Below, in pieces: positions 1-8,085 of a DNA stretch of 64,000 bases. The notes beneath the pieces are model-generated. The model was not told where the DNA came from, did no database searches, and saw nothing but the letters and a program-made list of their open reading frames with translations. A program made the position numbers and the translations under genes. This stretch comes from Micrococcaceae bacterium Sec5.1. GTDB taxonomy: Bacteria; Actinomycetota; Actinomycetes; Actinomycetales; Micrococcaceae. The stretch lies in assembly GCA_039636795.1 (NCBI GenBank), contig CP143430.1:2170001-2234000 (forward strand), given 5' to 3'. Within the stretch, counting starts at the first letter, position 1, and each line of letters opens with the position of its first letter.

Positions 1-1009
1 ACCGCCCAAAATCGCGGCAGCACTGGGGTTGAAGGACCTGAAGGTGTCGGCGATGCAGGCGACAATCAGCGGTGGCGGCTCCAGCGGTCATATCGGCCTG
101 GCTGCCGCAGCCGTGGCGACCGGCATGGCAGACAACGTGATCGCGTACCGTGCCATCACACAGCCATCATCCGCTCGATTCGGGCTGGGGGCATACGGCG
201 GCGGAGCGTCCGCGTCGAACGAGGTTTCGGGGCATGGGTTTGGCGGTTTCACGGCAGCCCATGGACTGCTGACGCCCGCTCAGAAGTACGCCCTGCGCGC
301 GCAGCGGTTGCTCGAGGTTGTCGGTGTCGACCCGAGCACCTTCGAAGCGGTGGCACGTACCGCCTACCACCACGCTCAGACCAACGTGCACGCCGTCATG
401 CACGGCCGCCCGTTGTCATCGGACGCGTACCAGGAATCGCGTTGGATCTCCGAGCCTTTTCATCTTTACGACTGCTGCGCCGAGAGCGATGGGGCCGCGG
501 CCGTCCTGATCACCCACCGAGCGCGTGCTGAGGATCTACGCGATGACCCCGTGTACATTCTTTCTGCGGCTGGGGGAGGACCGCTACGCAGTGCGGCACA
601 GGAGAACGTCCCCGATTACGTCACTGGGGGGTTCAAGACCCTCGCCCCACGCCTGTTCGAGCAGGCCGGGTTGACACCTGCCGACATCGACGTCCTGCAG
701 GTGTACGACAACTTCACCGCCGGAGTTGTCATGGCGATCATCGAGCATGGGTTCTGCACCCCGGATGAAGCCGCCGCCCTGTTGACCTTCGAGAACTTGA
801 CCGTTGGTGGGTCTCTGCCGCTCAACACCTCGGGTGGTAACTTTGCCGAAGCGTACGTCCAATCCATGCAGATGCATACAGAGGCGGTGCGCCAGCTTCG
901 GGGCACCGCGATCAATCAGGTGGCGAATGCCCGAACCTGCCTGTGCGCGGGTGGCCCAATGACGTCTGTGAGTACCTCTGTCATCTATGGAACAAAGGAA
1001 CTGCTGTGA
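1..1009 (+). CDS. Thiolase-fold protein (SCP2-thiolase / Ltp2-type aldolase), 5'-truncated
   Basis: The frame is open to the left edge, so the N-terminus is outside the window; about 335 residues remain. The visible part follows the lipid-transfer-protein/SCP2-thiolase family: a VYDNFT...EHGFC segment, then LPLNTSGG, a long helix and a CLCAGGPM tail. Where degradative thiolases carry the nucleophilic Cys and the base His, this protein reads GGGSSG and NTSGG, so neither residue is seen. Steroid side-chain aldolases of the Ltp2 type are thiolase-fold proteins that work with a DUF35 partner, and a DUF35 gene follows here with a 4-base GTGA overlap. Retro-aldol cleavage of a beta-hydroxyacyl-CoA is therefore as plausible as thiolysis, but that is inference. 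The family assignment is firm; the reaction is not. Confidence 0.8.
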   Translation, partial: PPKIAAALGLKDLKVSAMQATISGGGSSGHIGLAAAAVATGMADNVIAYRAITQPSSARFGLGAYGGGASASNEVSGHGFGGFTAAHGLLTPAQKYALRAQRLLEVVGVDPSTFEAVARTAYHHAQTNVHAVMHGRPLSSDAYQESRWISEPFHLYDCCAESDGAAAVLITHRARAEDLRDDPVYILSAAGGGPLRSAAQENVPDYVTGGFKTLAPRLFEQAGLTPADIDVLQVYDNFTAGVVMAIIEHGFCTPDEAAALLTFENLTVGGSLPLNTSGGNFAEAYVQSMQMHTEAVRQLRGTAINQVANARTCLCAGGPMTSVSTSVIYGTKELL

Positions 1010-1443
1010 GTGTGGATCTGTACTTTCCGGAGCCGTTCGTTACCCCCCGGCCAATGCCGGACGGGTTCGACCTCCCGCATTTCGACGGGCTGCGTGAGCA
1101 TCGGCTCGTGCTGCCACACTGCGGCCAATGCGGAACATGGACATGGCCTCCCGATGTCGTCTGCTGGAAATGCCACACGTTTGGGTTGAACTGGGATGAA
1201 ACCGAGCCGGAGGGCACGGTCTATAGCTGGACGCGCGTCTGGCACGCTGCGCGGCCACAGCTCGCGGGCGCTGTCCCCTATATCGTGGCGCTGGTGGAAC
1301 TGCCGAACGCGAGCAATGTGCGTCTGATCGGCAACCTGCTTGGTCCCGGCGACCAGGACGTCTCGATCGGGACTCCCGTTAAAGGTATCTTCGAGGATGC
1401 GGAGGACGGTACGTACACGCTTTTGCAGTGGGCGAGAGCGTAG
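1006..1443 (+). CDS. DUF35 zinc-ribbon/OB-fold protein, partner of the thiolase-fold protein
   Basis: A 145-residue protein of the DUF35 family (rubredoxin-like zinc ribbon followed by an OB fold). The four zinc ligands are visible as CGQC near residues 39-42 and CWKC near residues 53-56. The OB-fold part follows, with GTVYSWTRVWHAA and a VRLIGNLLG strand. In this family the protein forms a complex with thiolase-like enzymes and is thought to help bind the acyl-CoA; ChsH2/Ltp2 and acetone-carboxylase-independent acyltransferase pairs are known examples. The start is the GTG at 1006, which overlaps the upstream TGA; an in-frame GTG at 943 would run into the thiolase gene and is less likely. 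The four-base overlap implies translational coupling with the upstream gene. Confidence 0.85.
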   Translation: MSVDLYFPEPFVTPRPMPDGFDLPHFDGLREHRLVLPHCGQCGTWTWPPDVVCWKCHTFGLNWDETEPEGTVYSWTRVWHAARPQLAGAVPYIVALVELPNASNVRLIGNLLGPGDQDVSIGTPVKGIFEDAEDGTYTLLQWARA

Positions 1444-1529
1444 GTCGGCTCACCGTTCGGACGTTGCACTAGTTGTACTTCCTCGGGTGGTTGTGAAACG
1501 CGTGACATAGCGAAGACCGCCGACCAGGA

Positions 1530-2220
1530 TGTTGGTTACCACACCCGCATCTGTAAACCGGAGGTCTCCAGGACACACGCTATTGCTGCGTTGATACCTG
1601 AGGGACGACGTCTTGCCCTGTTGATAACTCGGGATGGCTGGTCCCTTCGCCGTGCGGCCGAACGGTGTCATTGTTCACCTGCAACGGCGAAACGATGGGT
1701 CGATCGGTACCGGGCAGGATTGCCGTTGAGGTACCGCAGCTCTCGGCCGCCGTCCTGCCCGAAATCAGTGACCGCGGCGTACGGAACGCCGCATCATCGC
1801 GTTGCGTTTCACCGCCCGGTGGGGCCCGCACCGCCTCGCCTATCACCTGGGATTGCAGCGCGAGATAAAGAGGCAGGGCCGCATCCCGGACCGTGCGGGT
1901 GACGGGTCCGTCACCTCGGATCCGCCCAAGACCGAAAAGCCGGGGACGCCCGCAATCGCACTGCACATACGGGAGCACCAGGATGCCGCGGCTGCGGCCC
2001 TCGGCGACATACGACACCGCAAAGCAATGGAAATGTCGAAGGTTTCACCCGCACTCTTGCCACCGAGTGGGCCTACGCGACCGCCTACGAGAGAGAAGAC
2101 GCCCGCACCGCCGCCTACTTCACCTGGCTCCACCACTACAACCACCACCGACCCCACGCCGCAATCGGAGGACCAACACCATCAGAACGCGTTCGCAACC
2201 TCACGGGGAACTACACCTAG
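1530..2220 (+). mobile_element. Decayed IS481-family element with broken transposase
   Basis: The N-terminal helix-turn-helix of an IS481-family transposase reads from 1591 (DGWSLRRAAERCHCS, AKRWVDRYRAG, RSSRPPSCP). A middle piece appears in another frame near 1802 (RFTARWGPHRLAYHLG). The C-terminal piece is in a third frame from 2026 to the stop at 2218-2220 (TEWAYATAYERED, LHHYNHHRPHAAIGG, SERVRNLTGNYT). The reading frame is therefore broken at least twice and most of the DDE core is deleted. Possible ends are TGTTGGTTACC at 1530 and the GGGGAACTACA ending near 2215, which resemble TGT...ACA IS481 termini. The right end overlaps the 3' end of the racemase gene on the other strand. Confidence 0.75.
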
Positions 2221-3316
2221 TGCTCCAGTCGGTGAGGATCTCGTCTACAACGGAGGCCTGACGCGGTGGGGCGCTCGGCGCGCCCGCCGGTGTCCGTCCA
2301 AATCGGGGAGCCGGTGCGGCCTGGCTTAAGCCCTCGACTTCTATCCGGACTGCGCGTGACACGATATGGCGATGCTGGGCGGCCTCATCGAAGTCGAGGA
2401 CCGGTGACACGCATGCGTCTGTACTCTCGAAGATCTCAGTCCAATCTTCGCGCGTTCTCTGACGGAACAGCTTCGTGAACACCGCTCGCAGTGCAGGCCA
2501 CTGAGCGCTGTCATCGCGGTCGGGGACGTCGGCAGGGTCGAGCTGAAGGCCGCGTAGCAGTTCGAGATAAAACTGTCCCTCGAGGGCTCCGACGGCCACG
2601 TACTTTCCGTCGGAACATGCGTACGTGTCGTAGAAGGGTGCGCCGCCATCGAGGGTGTTGGTTCCTCGGTCGCTCCATCTGCCGAGTTCGTGTAGGGAGA
2701 GGATCTGCTGCGACAGGATGCTCGCTCCGTCGACCATCGCGACGTCGAGAACCTGGCCTTCACCTGACATCGAGCGTTCCACGAGTGCCGCCAGAATCCC
2801 CTGCGCGAGGAGCATCGATCCGCCACCGTAGTCGCCGACGAAGTTCACTGGGACGGTCGGTCGCTGGCCGGCACGTCCGATCGCATGGAGAGCACCAGTG
2901 AGCGAGATGTAGTTGATGTCGTGGCCCGCGCGCGCAGCGAGGGGGCCAGTCTGCCCCCACCCAGTCATGCGGGCATAGATTAGTCGAGGATTGGAGTCGA
3001 GGCACACGTCGGGTCCGAAGCCCAGACGCTCGGCGACGCCGGGCCGATTGCCCTCGATCAGGACGTCCGCACCGACGACCAGGCGGAACAGGTCGGCGAG
3101 ATCGGATTCTCGTTTGAGATCGAGGACCGTGATCCGGCGATTGCGCATCACAAAGTCGAAGTGATCCTGGTCGAAATCGTAGCCAGGGCGTTCGATGCGG
3201 ACGACGTCCGCGCCGAGATCGCCGAGCATCATGGCTCCGTGTGGACCGGGGCCGATCCCGCCCACTTCGACAACACGGACACCGTCAAGCGGTCCCTTTC
3301 GCTCTTCGGCTGTCAT
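2201..3316 (-). CDS. Alpha-methylacyl-CoA racemase (CaiB/BaiF family)
   Basis: A 371-residue class III CoA-transferase-fold protein. The catalytic signature of alpha-methylacyl-CoA racemase is visible: GHDINY (general base His, near residue 127), FVGDYGGGSML (Asp, near 157) and GALEGQFYLELL (Glu, near 243). These correspond to the His-Asp pair and the Glu known from the Mycobacterium enzyme. The N-terminal LDGVRVVEVGGIGPGP and LGADVVRIERP motifs are typical. It would interconvert the 2R and 2S forms of 2-methyl-branched acyl-CoAs so that S-specific acyl-CoA dehydrogenases can act. The last codons (CSSP and stop) lie in the end of the IS481 remnant, so the natural C-terminus has been replaced; all catalytic residues are upstream of that. 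It is divergent from the enoyl-CoA hydratase at 3445. Confidence 0.9.
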   Translation of the reverse strand: MTAEERKGPLDGVRVVEVGGIGPGPHGAMMLGDLGADVVRIERPGYDFDQDHFDFVMRNRRITVLDLKRESDLADLFRLVVGADVLIEGNRPGVAERLGFGPDVCLDSNPRLIYARMTGWGQTGPLAARAGHDINYISLTGALHAIGRAGQRPTVPVNFVGDYGGGSMLLAQGILAALVERSMSGEGQVLDVAMVDGASILSQQILSLHELGRWSDRGTNTLDGGAPFYDTYACSDGKYVAVGALEGQFYLELLRGLQLDPADVPDRDDSAQWPALRAVFTKLFRQRTREDWTEIFESTDACVSPVLDFDEAAQHRHIVSRAVRIEVEGLSQAAPAPRFGRTPAGAPSAPPRQASVVDEILTDWSTRCSSP

Positions 3317-3396
3317 AGTTCACTCCTTTGTCACGGGCCGGGCGGTGATGCCCTCCGGCGGTCGGTATGGTACCAACCAACCATCATGACTATTAT

Positions 3397-3417
3397 TACT
3401 GACGAATAGCGTATATT
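3397..3417. promoter_or_regulatory. Candidate operator (shared palindrome, site A)
   Basis: TACTGACG-AATAG-CGTATATT lies in the divergent intergenic region between the racemase and the enoyl-CoA hydratase. The left arm matches the consensus TACTGACG-N5-CGTCAGTA exactly; the right arm keeps CGT, the A at position 6 short of consensus, and the T-rich end only. It was recognised by comparison with the near-perfect sites at 16033 and 32942. Confidence 0.5.
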
Positions 3418-3444
3418 TTTACCAGAACCGAAGAAGGAGTGCCA

Positions 3445-4200
3445 ATGTCCGTGGCTCTTGAGCTCGAAGTCGTCGATCGATGCCTTGTGATGACCTTTAA
3501 CCGGCCCGATCGTCGCAACGCCGTGAACGCCGAACTCGGACGACTCTTGCTCGACGCGGTCGAGCGGCTCGACTCGGACCCAGCGTTGCGCGTCGGCGTC
3601 ATTGCGGCGAACGGATCGACGTTCTGCGCGGGCATGGACCTGAAAGAGTTCGGCACCGACGGCCCACCGCGAGGCCTGTTCCGTTTCGTACGGCGCGAGG
3701 CGAGAAAGCCCCTTATTGCCGCCGTCAACGGGCCGGCCTACGCCGGGGGGCTCGAGATCGCTCTCGCGTGCGACGTCGTCGTCGCGTCCCGCTCGGCATC
3801 ATTCGGACTCCCTGAGGTTAGTCGCGGTCTTATCGCAGGTGCCGGCGGACTCTATCGCCTCCCGCGCAAGGTCGGCGAAGGGCTGGCGAACCTCATGATC
3901 CTGACAGGCGAGCCGATCGGTGCCGAGCAGGCCCGTGACGCGGGACTCGTGTCGGTGCTGGTCGAGGACGAGATCAAGGTGCGCGATCGCGCAATCGAAA
4001 TCGCCCTTCGTGTAGCAGAGAACTCGCCTTTAGCCGTGCGCTCTTCCAAGCGCCTGCTCGAACATGCCCAGGGGATATCGTTCTCGGAGTATTGGGACGT
4101 CCAGCGCCAGTACATGCGCGACGTAGGTGCTGCGCCGGATGCCTATGAGGGGGCGGCGGCGTTCGTTGAAGGTCGCCACGCTCAATGGCAGACCGACTGA
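3445..4200 (+). CDS. Enoyl-CoA hydratase/isomerase (crotonase family)
   Basis: A 251-residue crotonase. Both acidic residues of the hydratase site are present: GGLEIALACD (equivalent to Glu144 of rat mitochondrial hydratase) and FGLPEVSRGL (equivalent to Glu164). The oxyanion-hole segments FCAGMDLKEF and AGAGGLYRLPRKVG are also visible. It most likely hydrates a trans-2-enoyl-CoA in the cytoplasm. The ATG at 3445 is preferred over the GTG at 3439 because the ribosome-binding site AAGAAGGAG at 3431-3439 is spaced five bases from it. A candidate operator (3397-3417) precedes it. The exact substrate cannot be read from the sequence; crotonases also include isomerases and hydrolases. Confidence 0.88.
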   Translation: MSVALELEVVDRCLVMTFNRPDRRNAVNAELGRLLLDAVERLDSDPALRVGVIAANGSTFCAGMDLKEFGTDGPPRGLFRFVRREARKPLIAAVNGPAYAGGLEIALACDVVVASRSASFGLPEVSRGLIAGAGGLYRLPRKVGEGLANLMILTGEPIGAEQARDAGLVSVLVEDEIKVRDRAIEIALRVAENSPLAVRSSKRLLEHAQGISFSEYWDVQRQYMRDVGAAPDAYEGAAAFVEGRHAQWQTD

Positions 4201-4244
4201 CTGCCACGGGGCAAAAAGGGGACAGTCGTTCCTATTGATCATCA

Positions 4245-5002
4245 TCAAACGTCTATTGCATCAGGGTGCCAGGCGGGAACTCGCCGCTCGAAGAACGCAG
4301 TGATCCCCTCTTGCATGTCTGCGCCACCGTCGATCTCGGTGATCGCGTCGGCGGTGGCACGCCAACCCTCTGAGGAACTTGCGGCGCGAACCTGTGCGAT
4401 CGCACCCAGGAGAGCCGAAACGGATGCCGGCGACGGCAAACCGACTCGGCCAGTTCGAGTGCAAGACTAACTGCATGTCCGTTGGCCCCAACCCGGGTCG
4501 CCAGCCCCAGGCGGCCGGCCGTCGCGCCGTCGATCTCCTCGCCTGCGAGCAACACTCCCATCGCCACCGACTCGGGGAGGGCCTCGAGTATGCGGAAGAT
4601 GCCGCCGCATGTGGGGACCAGGCCGCGCTGCGCCTCCGGAAGGGCGAGCCGTGCTCCACTCGCGACCACGATGAGTTCGCAGGCGAGGACGATCTCAAGG
4701 CCGCCGCCGAAGGCAACCCCTTCCACTGCCGCGATGAGCGGCTTGGCTCGAAGGCGGCGAACAATGCCATACTCCCCGCCGCGCTGCGTTGCTGGGCTGC
4801 GTGGGAGGCTGAGGTCGGTGCCCGCGCTGAAATGTCCGGCCGCGCCGGTGAGGATGCCGACGCGAAGCTCCGGGTCGTTTTCAAGCTGATCAAGCGCCTG
4901 CTCCAACTGCTCCGCCATCACGGCATCCATCGCGTTGCGACGTTCGGGGCGGTCGAGGGTGATGGTGAGGGCAGAGCCTTGGGATGTGGTCGTGATAGGC
5001 AT
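4245..5002 (-). pseudogene. Enoyl-CoA hydratase/isomerase with C-terminal frameshift
   Basis: A second crotonase, facing the first. The main frame runs from the ATG at 5002 through GGLEIVLACE and LALPEAQRGLVP, so both catalytic Glu positions are kept. Near 4435 the frame shifts: the genuine C-terminal helices (SVSALLGAIAQVRAASSSEG, then DMQEGITAFFERRVPAW) continue in another frame to a stop at 4245. Without the shift, the first frame reads out into an Arg/Pro-rich tail that does not look like a crotonase. It is either a real one-base indel that destroys the C-terminal trimerisation region, or a sequencing error in an otherwise complete 250-residue protein. It is convergent with the crotonase at 3445. 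Confidence 0.8.
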
Positions 5003-5043
5003 AATCTTCCAAACAGTTGAGTGAGGTAATATGTGACGACCAC

Positions 5044-5078
5044 CGCATAGTAATATGGATCATCGCATAGTAGCGTGG
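5044..5078. repeat. Direct repeat CGCATAGTA, 20-bp period, upstream of acyl-CoA dehydrogenase
   Basis: CGCATAGTA occurs at 5044-5052 and again at 5064-5072, exactly two helical turns apart. Each copy is followed by a similar (A/G)(T/C)(A/G)TGGA. They lie between the divergent crotonase (start 5002) and acyl-CoA dehydrogenase (start 5154), where a regulator would bind. No bound protein can be inferred. Confidence 0.4.
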
Positions 5079-5153
5079 ACGTGTAGCGGCTCGTGACGCT
5101 TATCTGTGTCTCATACGCGTAACGGAGCTCGCGCTTTCAAAGGAGAATGAGCA

Positions 5154-6299
5154 GTGAGTGAAATCCACGAAGACATCCGGCAGATCTGCAATGGCATCAT
5201 CAAGCGCGTGGATCGAAAGCATGTCGCAGAAGCGGGGCGTGCTAACGAGGTTCCGCAGAAGCTCTGGGATGCGTGGGCCGACACCGGCCTGCTGGGGATC
5301 GGTCTTCCCGAGGAGTACGGCGGCATCGGGGGCGACCTAACCGACCTCCTGCATGCCATAGACTGGCAGGCATCGGAAGGTCTGAATCTTCAGGCGGCCA
5401 CGCCGAACTTCATGTCGCGCATCCCCGTAGTGAAGTATGGGACGGACGAGCAGCGCAATGCCATCCTCCCCGCGACCGCCACCGGAGAATCACGATTCTC
5501 CTTCGCGATCACCGAGGCTGACGCCGGCTCGAACACCTTTAAGATCCGCACCATGGCGACGAAGCAGGACGACGGAAGTTACCGTCTGAATGGCACGAAG
5601 TACTTCATCACGGGGTTCATGGAGTCGGACTGGTGCCTTGTTGTGGCCCGCACCAGTCCATATGACCCGGAGCGCAGGACCGAGGGCATCAGCGTCTTCC
5701 TGATGCGCCCCGACTCACCCGGAGTGTCCGCGACCCTCATGGACATCGGGATCCACAAGGCTGAGAAGCAATACTCGATTGTCTTCGACGATGTCACGTT
5801 GCCTGCGGACAGCATGCTCGGCCCGGATGGACAAGGACTCTCCGTGTTGTTCGACTGCCTGAACCCTGAGCGCATGATCGTGGCGGCGACGAACCTCGGA
5901 TCGGCGGACTACGTTTTGAAGAAGGCATCGGAGTACGCGTCGGTCCGAGCCCCGTTTGACGTTCCGATCGCGACCTACCAGGGCGTCCATCACCCGCTTG
6001 CGGCCGCCAAGGCGAACACCGAGGCCGCCCGCTCCTATCTGTTCCAAACCGCGGCCGCATTTGATCGTGGCGAGTCGGTGGGCATCCAGGCTAGCACGAC
6101 GAAGTACCTCGCCAGCACGGCCGTCAGCCAGGCGACCAATGCGGCTGCGAACGTCTACGGGGGCAGCTTTGCAGACATGGATACTGACATCATCGCCTTC
6201 TTCCTGCAGGCGAAGCTCTCGGAGCTGGGTCCGGTCAACAACAGCATCGTTCTGAGCCAGATTGCTCAAAAGATGCTGGGCATGCCGAAGGGGTACTGA
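5154..6299 (+). CDS. Acyl-CoA dehydrogenase
   Basis: A 381-residue FAD-dependent acyl-CoA dehydrogenase. The N-terminal helical domain carries GLPEEYGGIGGD. The flavin-binding FAITEADAGSN segment lies near residues 118-126, the beta domain includes LNGTKYFITG, and the C-terminal helical domain ends in QIAQKMLGMPKGY. At the position where medium-chain enzymes have the catalytic base (IYEGT) this protein has VNNS, so that Glu is absent. Glu239 in LNPERMIVAA sits where isovaleryl- and long-chain dehydrogenases place their base, and is the likely catalytic residue. The start is GTG 5154 behind AAAGGAGA. The gene overlaps the next by one base (TGATG), indicating an operon with the hydratase. Electrons would pass to ETF, encoded at 33-35 kb. 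Confidence 0.9.
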   Translation: MSEIHEDIRQICNGIIKRVDRKHVAEAGRANEVPQKLWDAWADTGLLGIGLPEEYGGIGGDLTDLLHAIDWQASEGLNLQAATPNFMSRIPVVKYGTDEQRNAILPATATGESRFSFAITEADAGSNTFKIRTMATKQDDGSYRLNGTKYFITGFMESDWCLVVARTSPYDPERRTEGISVFLMRPDSPGVSATLMDIGIHKAEKQYSIVFDDVTLPADSMLGPDGQGLSVLFDCLNPERMIVAATNLGSADYVLKKASEYASVRAPFDVPIATYQGVHHPLAAAKANTEAARSYLFQTAAAFDRGESVGIQASTTKYLASTAVSQATNAAANVYGGSFADMDTDIIAFFLQAKLSELGPVNNSIVLSQIAQKMLGMPKGY

Positions 6300-7339
6300 T
6301 GACCGCTTTCGCCACCACTGCCGGTGTTGATTGGACGGACGTACACGAGGGTCAGACGATCCCCGAATTTCTGCTGCCCATCACCACGAAGACGCTGGCC
6401 CTAGCAGCTGCCGGGACCCGCGACTACATGCCGTACCACCACAATGGCGGGTTCTGCCAAAACCTCGGTATTCGCGATTCGTTCGTCAATACGACTTACC
6501 TGCAGGCGCTCTTAAGCCGATGCGCCACCGACTGGGCCGGCCCTCACGCCGTGATGGCAAGTATGTCGTTGACTATGTCGGATCAGCTCTGCCGGGGAGA
6601 CGTCGCGCATGTGGCGGGAACGGTGACCCGGGTGTGGGCCGACGCGGATCGGCACAGCGCCGAGATCGAGGTGACGATCACTACCCAAGATGGACGGAAG
6701 GTCGCGAAGGCCCCCATTGTTCTTGATCTGGCAGTAGGTGGCGTGGCTCCCGCGCCGCGAGTGCTTTCGGTCTACCCGCCGAAGGTCGAGCTAGACGTCG
6801 AGATGCCACAGGAGCTGCGAGACCGGCTCGACGAGCGATTCATCCGTGAGGCGCCCTTCCCAGTAAGTGAGGCTCAGATCGGCTACTGGTGCGATATGGT
6901 CCGCGACGCGAATCCCCAATACCAGAGCTTTGACTCGAGACGCGTCGATGTGATCGCCCCGGCGGCCTCAATGTCGATTTGGAACCTGAGTCGTGCGCCG
7001 CAGCTCGGCGTCGATTCGTCGTTACCCGACGTGGACGCACCCGATCAGGGAGCCTGGCCAAGCGTGGTGGATTCGAACTGGCCCTTCGAATGGCGTGCCC
7101 CTCACGCCCGCGAGGTCATCGTCCAGCGTCGTCATGCCGACTTCGGCGCACCTGTGCGTCCGGGGGATCTCATCCACTCGACGGCGCAACTACTCAATTG
7201 CTCGGGTCGCAGGGAAACGAAACTCGGCGGAGGATACTTCCTCTCGCGGTACGAGGTCTATCAGAACCAGCACGGAGACGTGATCGGCACGACGACGATG
7301 TCGCTATTTCAGTACGGGATAGATCATGACATTAAGTGA
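6299..7339 (+). CDS. MaoC-like hydratase with two hotdog domains
   Basis: A 346-residue protein that looks like a tandem of hotdog folds. The N-terminal half (about 1-150) contains the MaoC-like TRDYMPYHHNG hydratase motif with the Asp/His pair and a VAGTVTRVW strand. The C-terminal half (about 185-340) resembles FAS1-type dehydratase domains (PVSEAQIGYWCDMV, VRPGDLIHSTAQL, YFLSRYEVYQNQHGDVIGTTTMSLF). It is likely to hydrate the enoyl-CoA made by the acyl-CoA dehydrogenase directly upstream, with which it overlaps by one base. In actinobacterial steroid and branched-chain catabolism such hydratases act together with the DUF35/thiolase-fold pair found at the left end of this window. The domain assignment comes from motif reading rather than alignment. 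Confidence 0.78.
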   Translation: MTAFATTAGVDWTDVHEGQTIPEFLLPITTKTLALAAAGTRDYMPYHHNGGFCQNLGIRDSFVNTTYLQALLSRCATDWAGPHAVMASMSLTMSDQLCRGDVAHVAGTVTRVWADADRHSAEIEVTITTQDGRKVAKAPIVLDLAVGGVAPAPRVLSVYPPKVELDVEMPQELRDRLDERFIREAPFPVSEAQIGYWCDMVRDANPQYQSFDSRRVDVIAPAASMSIWNLSRAPQLGVDSSLPDVDAPDQGAWPSVVDSNWPFEWRAPHAREVIVQRRHADFGAPVRPGDLIHSTAQLLNCSGRRETKLGGGYFLSRYEVYQNQHGDVIGTTTMSLFQYGIDHDIK

Positions 7340-7399
7340 TTCGGCATCGCTTCCCGGCCTCATCACGTACTGAGCAGCGACGAATGGGCGACTTGATCC

Positions 7400-8085
7400 C
7401 CCCTCACGCCAGTGGAGAACGAGGTCGCCTACACATGGTCCGACCCGCACATGCGATCGATCGCGTGGGGCGCGATGCTGGCATGCCGAGGTGTCGGCAG
7501 GGGCTATCTCGTGGCGACGACGCTCGCACGCCGCGACCAGGCCTCCCTGTCGTAGATCGGCGCGGCCGGTATCGGAGCGATTGAGTCGCCGCTCAACCAT
7601 GGGTTTAAGGGCGATTGGCTTCGGCGTTTACCGACGACCATCGCGCCGAGCGCCATCGTGATCGACGAGCGCTTCGTTCCGATTTGGAGCCGTTGTTGCG
7701 TGAACTGACTGTTCCAGTCATCCTGATCGGTGGCGAGTCTCGGCCGCGGTTTCTATCTCCGGTACGACCGGGAACTCGAAGGGCGTTATCGTTCCGGGGG
7801 CCGTTGTGCGGGCACGCTGCAGCTTGCGGAAGCAATGGACCCCGACGCGGACGGGACCACTTCAATCCTTTCCCGGCATTCGACTGGTCTGCGCGCGGAC
7901 CTCTCTATCGGGCGGCAGTGCGGGGACCTCCCTGGTGACCCGCGAATCCTTCCGGACCTCCGCGTGGCTCGACGACGTTCGAGGGTTCGAGTGCACCGAT
8001 ACCATGCTGATCGGAGCGATGATGGGATTCCTGATGGAGTCTCCCGAACGACCCGACGACGCCGATAATCCGATCAGGGCGTGCG
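7400..8085 (+). pseudogene. Decayed acyl-CoA ligase, paralogue of the gene at 18496
   Basis: Scattered frames reproduce long stretches of the intact ligase at 18496-20070. Near 7560 the sequence reads IGAIESPLNHGFKGDWLRR (intact copy IGAIEAPINHAFTGDWLLR). From 7930 it reads RESFRTSAWLDDVRGFECTD and LMESPERPDDADNPIR (intact copy RERFRTSTWLDDIRDFGCTD and LMNSPEREDDADNPLR). In-frame stops and several frameshifts separate the pieces, and the first ~40 residues and the AMP-binding C-terminal half are missing. Homology stops abruptly at 8085, where the group II intron reverse-transcriptase fragment begins. It is a dead gene, but it shows that the ligase family was once duplicated here next to the dehydrogenase/hydratase pair. 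Confidence 0.85.

Noticed and set aside
5031..5051. Possible extra copy of the shared palindrome (ATGTGACG-N5-CGCATAGT)
   Set aside because: The left arm is acceptable but the right arm matches only two of eight positions; it is better explained by the separate CGCATAGTA direct repeat.
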